Both the position numbers and the translations under genes were made by a program. This document shows, one piece after another, positions 20,501-27,813 of a stretch of 64,000 bases of DNA (positions are counted from its first letter, which is position 1; each line of letters starts with the position of its first letter). The notes beneath the pieces are model-generated. The model ran no database searches, was not told where the DNA came from, and saw only the letters and a list, made by a program, of their open reading frames with translations. The stretch covers positions 62,001 to 126,000 of the forward strand of contig JAXLQU010000008.1 in NCBI GenBank assembly GCA_046331425.1. Direction: 5' to 3'. The DNA comes from JANNUT01 sp046331425. Lineage in GTDB: Bacteria > Acidobacteriota > Polarisedimenticolia > J045.

Positions 20501-22333
20501 ATCAACCTGTTCGGGGCGCATCCCGGTTTGAGCAGCGCCACACTCCAGGCCTGCCTGTTCGTGGGGGCCTCGGCCACAGCGCTGGACGTACGAGACAACA
20601 TCTTCTCGATCTCGTACGACAACAGCTCCTCCTCGACCGACAAGTCGTATGCGGTTTACTCCAACGCACCGGCCTCGTCGTTCACCAACATCAACTACAA
20701 CGATTACTACGCAACCGGCACGACAGGGGTGCTCGGCTTCCTTGGTTCCGACCGTACCTCGCTGGCTGCCTGGCAAACGGCAACCGGCCAGGACGCAGCC
20801 TCGGTCGTCGGCGATCCGCTCTTCAATTCGAATACCGATCTACACATCAACATCTCGGGCGCGCTCTCCGCGGTCGAGAACGTCGGGACACCGATTGCTG
20901 GTGTAACGGTCGATATCGACGGCGACACGCGCAGCGTCACAACGCCGGACATCGGTTCCGATGAAGTGGACCGCTGCTTGAACGTTACCTGCCCCACCAA
21001 CACAACCTGCGCCAGCTACGCGTGCAATCAAAGCACCGGCACGTGCGACGCGACCTTCGCGCCGAACACGACCGTGTGCCGCAGCAGCAGTGCCGTCTGC
21101 GACACGGCTGAAACCTGCACCGGCGCCAGCGCCACCTGCCCGGCCGATCTGTTCGAGCCTGTGACGACCGTCTGCCGTGTCAGCGGCGGTTCTTGCGACG
21201 TGGCTGAAAGCTGCACGGGTACTGGTCCAAACTGCCCGGCCGACGTTCTGGTCCCGGCAGCAACCGAGTGCCGAGCCAGCAGTGGCATCTGCGACGTTGC
21301 GGAAAGCTGCAACGGCATCAGTGCCGCCTGCCCCAGCGACAACTTCGAACCGATCACCACCGTCTGCCGTGCCAGCGGCGGCGCCTGCGATCTGGCTGAG
21401 ACCTGCACAGGCACGGGCCCAAGCTGTCCGGCCGATCAACTCGAACCGGCAACCACGGTCTGCCGCACCAGCGGCGGTCTGTGCGACATCGCGGAGAGCT
21501 GCACTGGGACGGGTGTGGATTGTCCGGCGGATGTACTCGAGCCGGCGACCACAGTGTGCCGCACGTCCGCCGGGACCTGCGATGTGGCGGAAAGCTGCAC
21601 CGGCTCCTCGGCCACCTGCCCGACCGACCTATTTGAACCGGCAACCACCGAATGCCGTGCCAGCGGCGGAGTTTGTGACGTCGCTGAAAGCTGCACGGGA
21701 TTGGCAGCGACCTGTCCCGCAAACCTGTTCTTGCCGGATACAACCGTCTGCCGCGCCTCGACCGCAACCTGCGATCCGGCTGAGCTCTGCACCGGTTCGG
21801 GCGCTTCCTGCCCGGCCGATGCGGTCAACATGAGCGACCCGGTCGGCAACACGGTTTCGGTAACACACAACACGTTCACCGCGATCTCCACGATCAGTTG
21901 GGCCGAAGCCTCGGCCGGACCGTTCAACGTCTATCGTGGCGGACTCTGGAGCTCCAGGTTGTGGAGCGACAACGAGGGCTGCTTCAGCTCCAACGTGCCG
22001 ATGATGAGCGTCAGCGACTTCACGACGCCCACGCCCGGCTCATCGTTCTTCTATCTCGTGACTCGCAAGACCTCGACCTGCACCGAGTCAAACCTCGGTC
22101 AACGCAGCAGTGGTGCGGATCGACCGATGCTCAATAGCTGCCCGAGCCTCGGCCCCGACACCGATGGCGACACGGTTCTCGACATGTTCGACAACTGCGC
22201 CGCGATCGCAAACCTCAATCAGCTCGATACCGATCTGGACAGCCTCGGCGACCTCTGCGACAACTGCCCGCTGGTATTCAATCCGGACCAAGAGGACACC
22301 GATAACAACGGTATCGGCAATGCCTGCGAGTAA
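14543..22333 (+). CDS. giant modular exported protein: beta-helix blocks, Cys-rich repeats, thrombospondin-3 repeats (2,596 aa)
   Basis: An uninterrupted frame of 2,596 codons. A signal peptide (LLSTVLAVVSCIAVFTAS) opens it. Three long Thr/Asn/Gly-rich blocks (about residues 30-800, 930-1490 and 1615-2140) have the N-T-I-T-N/G-N-x-I periodicity of right-handed parallel beta-helices. Two nearly identical ~110-residue linkers (YTPLPNTTSTADRTLSISVT and YTSLTNTTSTSNRTQSISVT) separate them. Eight ~32-residue Cys-rich repeats (VCRxSGGxCDVAESCTGTGxxCPAD) cover residues ~2176-2430. A short beta domain and three thrombospondin type-3 repeats (DTDGDTVLDMFDNC and similar, calcium-binding) end the protein. 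It is probably a surface or shed adhesin or matrix protein; no catalytic motif is evident. Confidence 0.9.
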   Translation: MKTKLLSTVLAVVSCIAVFTASTSVSRAALGVCDTAGPLEIESSGGTVTPTAYATLGAAFSAINAGTHTGTIDIEVCGNTAEGATVALLNASGSGSASYTTITVKPVGGAARSISGATTAGSPMIDLSGADNVTINGLNSGGNTLTLSNTTASGTSGTATVRFINGATNNTITNTTVSGSFSAAVATNGGNIYFATDGTTTAGNDNNTISNCDIGPAGANLPTKGIYGNGTTTNAAIGNNGIVITNNNIFDYFGAAVASAGVYVGGGNSGWTITNNKFYQTATRTWTTGADNRAINIQNSTATTGAQGFTITGNVIGFSSSAGTGTYTLTGSTGKFAGIVFNGVSAGTLSSISSNTIASVSLTGVTSSSTGTSSPFMGILVTNGVANTNSNTFGSQSATGSLVFSTNTTTATDVYGIYNFSVDNWTANGNTFGGITASNAGASGAYIVYLMRANTSTSVGFTADSNILGGTVANSIQNNSTSTTAQLIGIATGNATGNFTGNTIRNLTAAGGTGTSGSASIIGLLSTTTSTNHTMSRNTIHTLANTNATAATTVIGIQYTGGTGTNTVARNFIHSFNAASTAAILNGINVSGGTTSYINNMVRLGVDAAGAPITIGMQINGISEPLGTDKFYFNSVYVGGSGVAGSAATYAFNSQQTVNTRVFQDNIFFNARSNGAGTGKHYAVRVGGSTPNPTGLTINYNVYFVSGTGGVFGFFNGADVADLNAWRTAVGQDANSIFGDPKYLTPAGTAATVDLHINPASTTPIEGNGLAIAGITDDFDGDIRANFGPTDIGADAGNFLGVDLTAPTITYTPLPNTTSTADRTLSISVTDTSGVPTTGIGLPQLYFRKGTSGAYSASQCSFVSGSNYTCTFTYASVGGVVVGDKIQYYVAAQDNANNVTTNPLAGASGFSANPPAASTPPTTPNAYNIAAALSGTKTVCASGCDYASLTNTGGLFETVNAAVLTGNLIIDITGDLAGETGSVALNQWTEDGVGGYTLTIRPTGGARSITGTGTGTTLIKLNGADRVTIDGSVGGGGTDRSLTLNNTNTANGTGVLFIASLGTGAGATNVTVKNCLIRAGGIGTSANFTYGVFVGDTGGASAGADNDNLTLQNNQINLARTGIQIVGTAAGLVDNAQILDNLVGDNTLANSLGRIGVLVSTANAATISGNSIKNIFLSGDTSTPIGLSTSTLTNSTISQNTITNVQSGSSSPPAGLTMATASSGNTITRNTIDTVQGNAGASGDPVGLSLGSGVTNTSATRNTISNVTYLGTGGYGGRGIDINTGNATSGLTIANNSVSNIKGDGWNAFSSDSIVGIRITGTTGGINLYYNSVNLGSGSFAGNTSGTLSAAIYVASTVTALDIRDNALATNLVNSNAATAKSYAIYSDAPSTSFTDINYNDYFATGTQGTLGFLTSARTTLAQWQSATGKDANSLAVDPLFNSATNLQPQLGSPLLLAGTPIAGINIDLTGATRDAFTPTIGAYESALDTAGPTISYTSLTNTTSTSNRTQSISVTDASGVPTSGVGLPVIYFRKGTSGAYASSQCSFVSASNYDCLIDYSLVTGGSVAVGDTIQYYVAAQDTVGNVSTNPSAGASGFTANPPAASTPPSSPNSYLISAAITGSYLVGSGETITSLTNPGGMFETINNGVLTGNVTIDLTSDSTAETGTVALNQWAEEGVGSYTVTIRPSGGVARTVSGSATAGLIKLNGADRVTIDGLNTGGNALAITNTSAASGAAVIWLASQGTGQGASNNTIRNVAISGASNTANSWGICVGGATLCANGADNDNVTIQGNTFSKLLNGIIVVGTAATSSGGVDGLSIANNVVGPAVSGADNIGLNGVLIANTVAPTVSNNTVRNVVSTTNTVAGIALNGGVTNAVVTRNTVSGMSAAASSTTAYGIFAGSGSTGASISRNSVSSIIQTSTAGYPARGIFVNTGVTGSAVVIANNSIFDIQSYSDPSTSFSFQPVGIMIDGTTGGVSLYHNSINLFGAHPGLSSATLQACLFVGASATALDVRDNIFSISYDNSSSSTDKSYAVYSNAPASSFTNINYNDYYATGTTGVLGFLGSDRTSLAAWQTATGQDAASVVGDPLFNSNTDLHINISGALSAVENVGTPIAGVTVDIDGDTRSVTTPDIGSDEVDRCLNVTCPTNTTCASYACNQSTGTCDATFAPNTTVCRSSSAVCDTAETCTGASATCPADLFEPVTTVCRVSGGSCDVAESCTGTGPNCPADVLVPAATECRASSGICDVAESCNGISAACPSDNFEPITTVCRASGGACDLAETCTGTGPSCPADQLEPATTVCRTSGGLCDIAESCTGTGVDCPADVLEPATTVCRTSAGTCDVAESCTGSSATCPTDLFEPATTECRASGGVCDVAESCTGLAATCPANLFLPDTTVCRASTATCDPAELCTGSGASCPADAVNMSDPVGNTVSVTHNTFTAISTISWAEASAGPFNVYRGGLWSSRLWSDNEGCFSSNVPMMSVSDFTTPTPGSSFFYLVTRKTSTCTESNLGQRSSGADRPMLNSCPSLGPDTDGDTVLDMFDNCAAIANLNQLDTDLDSLGDLCDNCPLVFNPDQEDTDNNGIGNACE
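21068..21829 (+). repeat. eight tandem ~96-nt repeats encoding Cys-rich modules
   Basis: Each unit encodes about 32 residues with six conserved Cys positions spread over neighbouring units: CR, CD, SC, and CPAD. The units differ at synonymous and variable positions, so they are old rather than freshly duplicated. Repeats of this kind are common in large exported proteins of Myxococcota and Acidobacteriota. Confidence 0.8.
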
Positions 22334-22375
22334 TGAGCTGAGCGGGTCGTAGCTGTTCCAGTGGATCAATCACCC

Positions 22376-22399
22376 AGAGGGGGCCGCGAGGCCCCCTCT
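22376..22399 (+). terminator. intrinsic terminator after the giant protein gene
   Basis: Perfect 10-bp stem AGAGGGGGCC / GGCCCCCTCT with a GCGA tetraloop, followed by GCTGTTTA. It lies 42 bp after the stop at 22333. Confidence 0.8.
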
Positions 22400-22481
22400 G
22401 CTGTTTACTGGAGCCGCGCTGAGGCGGGACCTATCTTGGTCGCGACGACGAAACGTGGGTCGCGCGTGAGGGAGGACGATC

Positions 22482-23021
22482 GTGAACAGTTTCGAGCAGC
22501 TGCTGCCCGCCGTTTTCTTGCTGGCTGGCTTGGTCGGCGGTGCTTCGGCCCAGGCGATTGCAGAAGAACCCGCCACACCAGTGACCACGTCGACCCCACG
22601 AACGTGCACTCACACCATCGACTGCCGCCCCTCCGGCGCGCGATATCGCATCGAGTTCAAGCCGGTCCGATTCACGCTCAATGACAGCGGTGTGCGGCTC
22701 CCGGCCACACTCAAACCGATCAAGCTCGACCACCGACGCGTGGAGGTTCGCCCTCGATTCGAGGCACCCAGGCCGGCACGATTCACGCTTCAGAACTCAG
22801 GCGTTGTGATCACGCGCGAGCGGCCCAAGGTGCAGTTCTTGATCGATGAAACGCCGCTGCCGTTGCCGCCGCTCGAACCGCCCGTCATCGTGTTTCGCAT
22901 CGACGATCAATTCAAGGCGCCGCCGGAGCAGAAGATGCCGGTGATCACGTTCAAGGACCCGGTGTTTCCGCCGATGCCGCCTGATCCGCCGTCGCTGGTT
23001 TTGGTCTGTCGCGAACAGTAG
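22482..23021 (+). CDS. small exported proline-rich protein of unknown function
   Basis: A 179-residue protein from GTG 22482 behind GGGAGGA. It has a signal peptide (LLPAVFLLAGLVGGASA). The mature part repeats an RFTLNDSGVRL / RFTLQNSGVVI unit and ends in Pro-rich repeats (LPLPPLEPPVIVF, FPPMPPDPPSLVL). The beta-proline alternation suggests an extended periplasmic or surface protein. Only two Cys near the N-terminus and one at the C-terminus are present. I do not recognise a family. It has its own transcription unit, since a terminator lies between it and the giant gene. Confidence 0.65.
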   Translation: MNSFEQLLPAVFLLAGLVGGASAQAIAEEPATPVTTSTPRTCTHTIDCRPSGARYRIEFKPVRFTLNDSGVRLPATLKPIKLDHRRVEVRPRFEAPRPARFTLQNSGVVITRERPKVQFLIDETPLPLPPLEPPVIVFRIDDQFKAPPEQKMPVITFKDPVFPPMPPDPPSLVLVCREQ

Positions 23022-23029
23022 CCCGCACG

Positions 23030-23410
23030 ACATCAGAGCTGGCCATCATCGCGTCATAGCGCAGCACACGATCGATCAACTCCTCGATCGGCAGGCTCTT
23101 GCTCCAGATCGTTCGCGCCGCAGGCAAGCGCTTCCGCGCACCGTTTCACTGCCATGAGCGGTGAACACCACGATGGGGGTCTTTAGTCGACCCTCACGTG
23201 CCCGCGCTACCAGGGCGAGACCCTCGCGCCCGGCAGCGCCGCTGCAACTTCAGATCGGCCAGCACAAGATCGAAGCGATCTTTCGAGCGCGTCCCAGGCT
23301 CCATCCAAGTCGGAGACCGTCGACACGGTCACACCCGCCGTCTCCAGGACGATCTTCAATCCGGCTCGCGTCGATGAGTCGTCATCGACGATCAGAACGT
23401 TCTCGAGCAT
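23030..23410 (-). pseudogene. decayed response-regulator receiver domain
   Basis: From ATG 23410 the minus strand reads MLENVLIVDDDSSTRAGLKI, a standard receiver N-terminus with the acidic pocket. The continuation is found only by changing frame several times: DLVLADLKLQ (phospho-Asp region), then ARAREGRLKTPIVVFTAHGSETV, then EALACGAND and SLPIEELIDRVLRYD. At least four single-base indels are needed over 380 bp, while the amino-acid pattern stays clear. It is a non-functional remnant unless the sequence is poor here. The 3' end would run into or beside the convergent gene at 22482-23021. Confidence 0.75.
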
Positions 23411-23902
23411 CGGTACCAGGGACAGCAATCGGCGTGCCGCAACAGGACGAGACGATCGGCCCAAGATCCAGCGCTTCCACGCTCACCGCCGTTCCCAGTG
23501 GCCTCATGCAGAGCCAGCGCTGGCCCCGTTTTGGTGCCAATCCGCTTGCCGATCGACCTGCCGCCTCACGCTTCGCGGTAAATCGGCCCCTGATCCGTCG
23601 GCACGTGGGTTGCTTAGCTCGAGATGAGGTCGCGTGCCTCACAGACTGACGGTGAGCCCGATATAGAGATCGTTCCCAACGCGTGCGGGGTACGGCGAGC
23701 GCCGACGGCCGCAGCCCGCAGAACGGAGACATCCTGGAACCAAAAGACCCGCTTCGAGCGATTACTACATGTGCATTACCCGTGGAGTCGGGTCGACCGG
23801 CTCCACCCCTTGTCATCCCCGCCCATCACCCCACGATTCACATCGTTTTGCAGTCGCAACCGATCGGCCAAGGCATCATCTCGTTGTCCCGGTGGAGGTG
23901 CT
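23411..23902. other. 492-bp region with gene remnants only
   Basis: No intact gene. On the minus strand, codons ending at the TGA at 23639-23641 read ARVGNDLYIGLTVSL, which looks like the last strand of an outer-membrane beta-barrel; upstream, FWFQDVSVLRAAAVGA occurs in another frame. Between 23440 and 23590 a frame containing GRFTAKREA could be a leftover of a histidine kinase ATPase tail. Both readings are weak. GGAGG at about 23894 is the ribosome-binding site of the next gene. Confidence 0.35.
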
Positions 23903-25254
23903 ATGCGTCGACTGCTGTTCGCCACCAGTCTGGTGCTGGGCCTGCCGCTTCTGCTCGCCGGCACGACGTCGGTCGTAACGGCTGCGACCGCTGCGAGCAC
24001 GTACGGTGTTTCTTTCATCCACGACGACTATGCCAAAGCGTTGCAGCCAGCACGTGCGCAGAAGTTGCCGCTGTTCGCCAAGATCTGGAGCCCTTGGTGA
24101 AGGATTTGTGTCTTTCTGAACGCCGACGTCTTTCCTAGTCCGGCGCTCGGCAAGCACGCCAGGCGGTTCGTCTGGCTCTCGATCGACATGGAACAGCCGC
24201 AAAACGGATCGTTCTTCGCCAAGTACGAACTTTCATCGATCCCCGAGATGTTGGTGATCGACCCCTCGCGAGAGGTGGCGCTGGCCTCGCATATCGGCAG
24301 TCTTGCAGTGGTGCAGGTTCAGCAGTTCTTGGACGATGGTGCGCGCGCTTTCAGCAATAAGCACCAAGATCCAGATCAGGCGACGTTCACCGAGGCCACC
24401 GCGTTGATGGCGCGAGGCGATACCAGACTTGCCGCCGAACGATTGACCATGCGTTGCTTGCCACGCTGCCCGCGGCGAAGGTGGGGACGCGCGAGCGGCG
24501 AGGCGGGCGTGGTCGCGGAGCTGACTCGCGCGTTGTCGGAGAGCGGAAACACGACGGAATGTATCAGCGTGGCACGACGCGAAGCTGAGTCGCTGCGAGG
24601 CACACCGGCGTTCGGTAAAGTCGCTACCACCGGCCTGGGATGCGCGCTCAGCTCGGAACATCAGGAAGAGGCGGCAAAACAGTTCGCGGCACGCATGGCA
24701 GAGGCGTTCGAGCAGACCGAGCTGTTGCCGATCGATCGCTCGTATCTGCTCTCCGACCTGACGCAGTACTTTCAGATCATCGGGGACGAGCCCGCACGCC
24801 AGCGTGTGGCACGGCAGTGGCTCGAGTACCTCGAGACGGTGACCGGCCGTGAGAACGCCAGCGAGCCACGAGAATCACTCGACAACGAGTTGATGCGCGC
24901 CGCACAAACCGCAGGCGTTCCCGCGCGCGCCGTTGCAGCTCTTGAACGCACGGCAGCGCTGTTTCCCGCGAGCTTCGCCACGAAGACGCGACTCGCCCAA
25001 CTGTACGCCGCGACCAAGCAATGGGATCGCGGCTTGGCTCTGGTGACCGCAACGCTCCCAGGGTTGACCGGGTTCAACGCGTTCCAACTGCGGGTCGGCG
25101 AGTTCGATCTGTACCTCGGTAAGGGGACGTGGCGGGTGCGCGCCGCAGCCTGCAAGCAGCGCGAAACCTGCTCGATACGGTCGCGGCGACCCGCGGTCGC
25201 GCCGAGCTCGAGGTACCCCTTCAAGCTCGCCAGAAGTCACTGCCGCCGGGGTAA
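23903..25254 (+). pseudogene. thioredoxin-like/TPR exported protein with in-frame TGA at the CxxC motif
   Basis: ATG 23903 follows GGTGGAGGTGCT. A signal peptide (LLFATSLVLGLPLLLAGTTS) precedes a thioredoxin-like domain, and LPLFAKIWSPW leads into codon 66, which is TGA. The same frame continues RICVFLNADVF, VWLSIDMEQPQNGSFFAKYE and SIPEMLVIDP, so only the first residue of CxxC is replaced. A helical TPR-like region follows. Two apparently compensating shifts near 24446-24500 and a one-base loss near 25120 (after YLGK) disturb it; the restored frame reads GDVAGARRSLQAARNLLDTV and stops at TAA 25252-25254. It is either a decayed gene or a selenoprotein with sequence errors. Related proteins have an intact CxxC and are probably periplasmic thiol proteins. 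Confidence 0.7.
24122..24144 (+). other. hairpin downstream of the TGA, SECIS-like candidate
   Basis: GCCGAC pairs with GTCCGGC (one bulged C), leaving a 10-nt loop that begins GT. The loop starts 27 nt after the TGA at 24098-24100. From memory, bacterial SECIS elements have the apical loop about 16-37 nt after UGA with a G in the first two loop positions. Short GC-rich hairpins are frequent by chance in such DNA. Confidence 0.3.
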
Positions 25255-25286
25255 CTCCCGCTCGACCCGCTCGCGGTCCCACACGC

Positions 25287-25293
25287 TCGGTTT
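25287..25293 (+). repeat. left target-site duplication
   Basis: TCGGTTT directly abuts the left inverted repeat and is repeated at 26595-26601. Confidence 0.7.
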
Positions 25294-26594
25294 GGGAGGT
25301 GTCGACGAAATACCTCGGATCGGTTGCTTCTGTTCTTTCCCGGGCCAGGGAGACATGCGCTCGGGATCCGGTGCACCCCTCGGTTCAGCATGCGAGCCTC
25401 TCGAGCATGCCGATGTCTTTCCGCCAACCGCCGTTTTGCCCCAATCAGCAATGTCGTTGGCATCGGGCCACCGATCTCTCCGGCTGGCGCTATCAATCGC
25501 GCGGCACACGACGCGTAAGGCGAAGCCCACACGCAGTGCGCATGTTCTCCTGCTCCGACTGTCGTCGCTGGTTCTGCGATGCAACCTTCACAATCGACTA
25601 CTGGAAGAAGAAGACAGGCATCCTGACCAAGGCCTACCACCTGATCATGGACGGCCAAGCGCTGCGCCAAGCGGCTCGCACTCTCGACGTGGCGGTCGCC
25701 ACCATCAAACGCGCCGAGCGGCAGTTGGCCGGCAATCGCTGTTAATCCATCAACGCCAAGAGCGGGCCTTGACCGGGACCTGAGCGAGCCGCTGGTGCTG
25801 GATGGCTCGCGCTCGCCGGCAGCCAGTACGAGCCGGCCGAGGTCACCGGCATCTTCGCCACCGAGAGCGGTTTCTGCTTCGAGCTGCGCGCGGCTGGACC
25901 GCGCCGCAGCGGGAGGATGACCGATGCGCAGCGCCGGCGACGGGCCGAGCGTGATCGACGCCTCGGTCGTCCTGACCCGCAGGCTCGGCGTACTTTAGCA
26001 ACGCAGGCGCTGTTGAGAGTGGCCGCGCTGTTTGCACCCCAGGCCACGATCAAGCTGGGGACCGACGAGGACCGAGCGTATCCACCTGCAGTCGATGCCT
26101 TGCGGGCCGAGCGTGCGGTGGAGTGGCGCACCGTCTCTAGCAAGGCGCGTCGCGACGGTCGCAACCCGCTGTGGATGATCAACCACAAGCACCGCTTGGC
26201 GCGGCATTGCTTGGCCAGTTGGCGACGCGAGACGATCGCGCATCACAAGAACCTGTCTGGGCTGCAGGACCGACAGCTGATGCATCGCGTCTGGCTGAAC
26301 AACACCAAGGGGATATCCGAAAGAAGTAGCGTCGACCGGCGAATCACCCCGGCAATGATGCTGGGAGTCAGCGACAAACGTCTCTTCGGGCGGGAACTGT
26401 TCGATCGGCGCCTGTTTCCAGAGCGGGAAGGACTATCCGAAGTGATGCGACCGCTGTACGAGGGAACCCTCCGTGCGCGGCGTCACGAGGTCTGTAACAC
26501 CTACATCCACCGCTACGCCTACTGAAACGACCGACGCGCCAACTTGGGCAGGGGCGAGATGCCTATGGAGCGAGGTATTTCGTCGACACCTCCC
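25294..26594 (+). mobile_element. insertion sequence, about 1.30 kb, perfect 24-bp terminal inverted repeats
   Basis: Left end 25294-25317 and right end 26571-26594 are exact reverse complements (GGGAGGTGTCGACGAAATAC and on). TCGGTTT (25287-25293) before the left end recurs immediately after the right end (26595-26601), giving a 7-bp target duplication (8 bp if one more C is counted). The element carries one transposase region with an IS1-like zinc ribbon and a DDE-type core. It inserted 39 bp after the end of the broken thioredoxin/TPR gene. Perfect ends and target repeats indicate recent movement. Confidence 0.85.
25407..26525 (+). pseudogene. IS1-like transposase, interrupted by frameshifts
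   Basis: The first part (25407-25745, MPMSFRQPPFCPNQQC) has a zinc-ribbon (CPNQQC, CSDC) and a helix-turn-helix-like QALRQAARTLDVAVATIKRAERQ. The second part, in frame from about 25815 to 26525, has YEPAEVTGIF, GRMTDAQRRRRAERDRR, the acidic TDEDRAYPP, NPLWMINHKHRLARHCLASWRRETIAHHK and RLFPERE. This matches a zinc-ribbon transposase family annotated near IS1. The bridge between them (LLIHQR, RDLSEPLVLDGS) lies in two other frames, so at least two shifts occur between 25740 and 25820. A single programmed shift would not explain it. The element may still move if a complete copy exists elsewhere. Confidence 0.75.
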
Positions 26595-26601
26595 TCGGTT
26601 T
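26595..26601 (+). repeat. right target-site duplication
   Basis: TCGGTTT directly abuts the right inverted repeat, matching 25287-25293. Confidence 0.7.
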
Positions 26602-26633
26602 GCGATGACGCCGCACACAGGAGCGCCGCCGCG

Positions 26634-27494
26634 CTACTGACCGGTGCTGATCGCTTCGCGCGCGTTGCCGCCGGCGTCGAGTTGCTGGTACTCCAACTGA
26701 CTTCCTCGCAAACTGTGCGGCACCAAATAGACTGCGATCGTTACCAGCGCGGCAACGATCACAGTGGCGCGTGCCGCCCGGAGTTCGACCGGTACGCGCG
26801 CGAGCACGATCGCGGCCACGAGCCACGCCAGCCACATCGCTGCGGTCTTGTTGTCGGTGAGATCGCCGCCGAACGGCCAACCTGTCCAATACGCACCGAA
26901 CGCGAACTTCTGCACGATCGGCCCCAGCACCAGGCCGCCCAATGTGATCCCCACCAGCGCGACCCACGCGTAACGCTTTGACTCCGGCCGCCCCACCGCG
27001 GCGGCCAGTGCGGCGCGCACACCGATCATCATCGCAAAGAACATCAACACGATGTGCGGGATGAGGATTCCGGCCGGCACATCTCCCTTGAAGCGCATCA
27101 CCACCGGTTGATCGCTGGGGATGAAAATCGAGCCACCGAGCGTGCTGAGTCGGATCCGATACTCCAGCTTTCCCGCGGGTGGTTGCGACGGCAAAAGCGC
27201 CACGAACACGTCCCCTTCGCGCTCCATTGGAAGCGAGACGAACGGTTCGTTGGTGGGATAGCGGCGATAGTCGACAGATCCTTGTATCCGCTGCACCGCC
27301 GGGATCGACACCCTGAACGGCTCGCCGGAGGTGCCGCTACGGAGCAGACGCCAGTGGATCGTGGGTTCTCCCGCGACGGTCGTTTCTCCGCGACGGGGGT
27401 GTGTCGGCCCGGTCATCCGCTGCCACGTCGCAGCGCCAATCATGATCAAGACGGAGAGGGTCCAAAGCAGCAGTGTCGTGGCTCGTTGGCTCAT
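26634..27494 (-). CDS. integral membrane protein of unknown function
   Basis: A 286-residue protein. One N-terminal span (LLLWTLSVLIMIGAATW) precedes a ~110-residue extracytoplasmic beta-rich segment (PTIHWRLLRSG, LEYRIRLSTLGG). Four more hydrophobic spans follow: IPHIVLMFFAMMIGVRAAL, YAWVALVGITLGGLVLGPIV, AAMWLAWLVAAIVLA and ATVIVAALVTIAVYLVPHS. A GWPFGGDLTDNK loop lies between the third and fourth spans. This layout is seen in uncharacterised membrane proteins of several phyla; I cannot give a function. It is divergent from acetyl-CoA synthetase and convergent with the IS. Confidence 0.75.
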   Translation of the reverse strand: MSQRATTLLLWTLSVLIMIGAATWQRMTGPTHPRRGETTVAGEPTIHWRLLRSGTSGEPFRVSIPAVQRIQGSVDYRRYPTNEPFVSLPMEREGDVFVALLPSQPPAGKLEYRIRLSTLGGSIFIPSDQPVVMRFKGDVPAGILIPHIVLMFFAMMIGVRAALAAAVGRPESKRYAWVALVGITLGGLVLGPIVQKFAFGAYWTGWPFGGDLTDNKTAAMWLAWLVAAIVLARVPVELRAARATVIVAALVTIAVYLVPHSLRGSQLEYQQLDAGGNAREAISTGQ

Positions 27495-27813
27495 GACGCG
27501 AACGCCTCATCTGGATCGATGTCCGCACCCATCCTGCGTCCTCGCCGGCCGAGCGCAAGCGACGTAGATCCAGTGCCGTGCTGACGGAGGTCAAGGCCTG
27601 CGCGCCACACGACGATTCTTGTGCTGATTCTCGCTGCGCAATGCCAATCGACTCGCTCACCCCTGAGCAATCGGTCCGCCCTGCAGACGGCCCTCGCTGT
27701 CCCGCGTCCAGACCGCCCGCTCCGAGAAATACAGCCCCGAGGCGCTTCGGCATGGGCCGGCGTGCTGCTCTACCGTAAACTGCGCGGGTCTTGGTTCGAA
27801 GGAGAGCTCGCTC
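27495..27813. other. 319-bp divergent intergenic region
   Basis: It separates the membrane-protein gene (minus) from acetyl-CoA synthetase (plus) and should hold both promoters. AAGGAGAG at 27799-27806 is the ribosome-binding site of the synthetase. No supported coding frame is seen. Confidence 0.5.

Noticed and set aside
21068..21829. CRISPR-like array suggested by regular 96-nt periodicity
   Set aside because: The repeats are coding, in frame, with no spacer/repeat structure and no cas genes nearby.
22952..23030. Extending the decayed response regulator into the gene at 22482-23021
   Set aside because: A minus-strand frame does continue to a TGA near 22951, but it is Pro/Ala-rich without receiver similarity, so the boundary was set at 23030.
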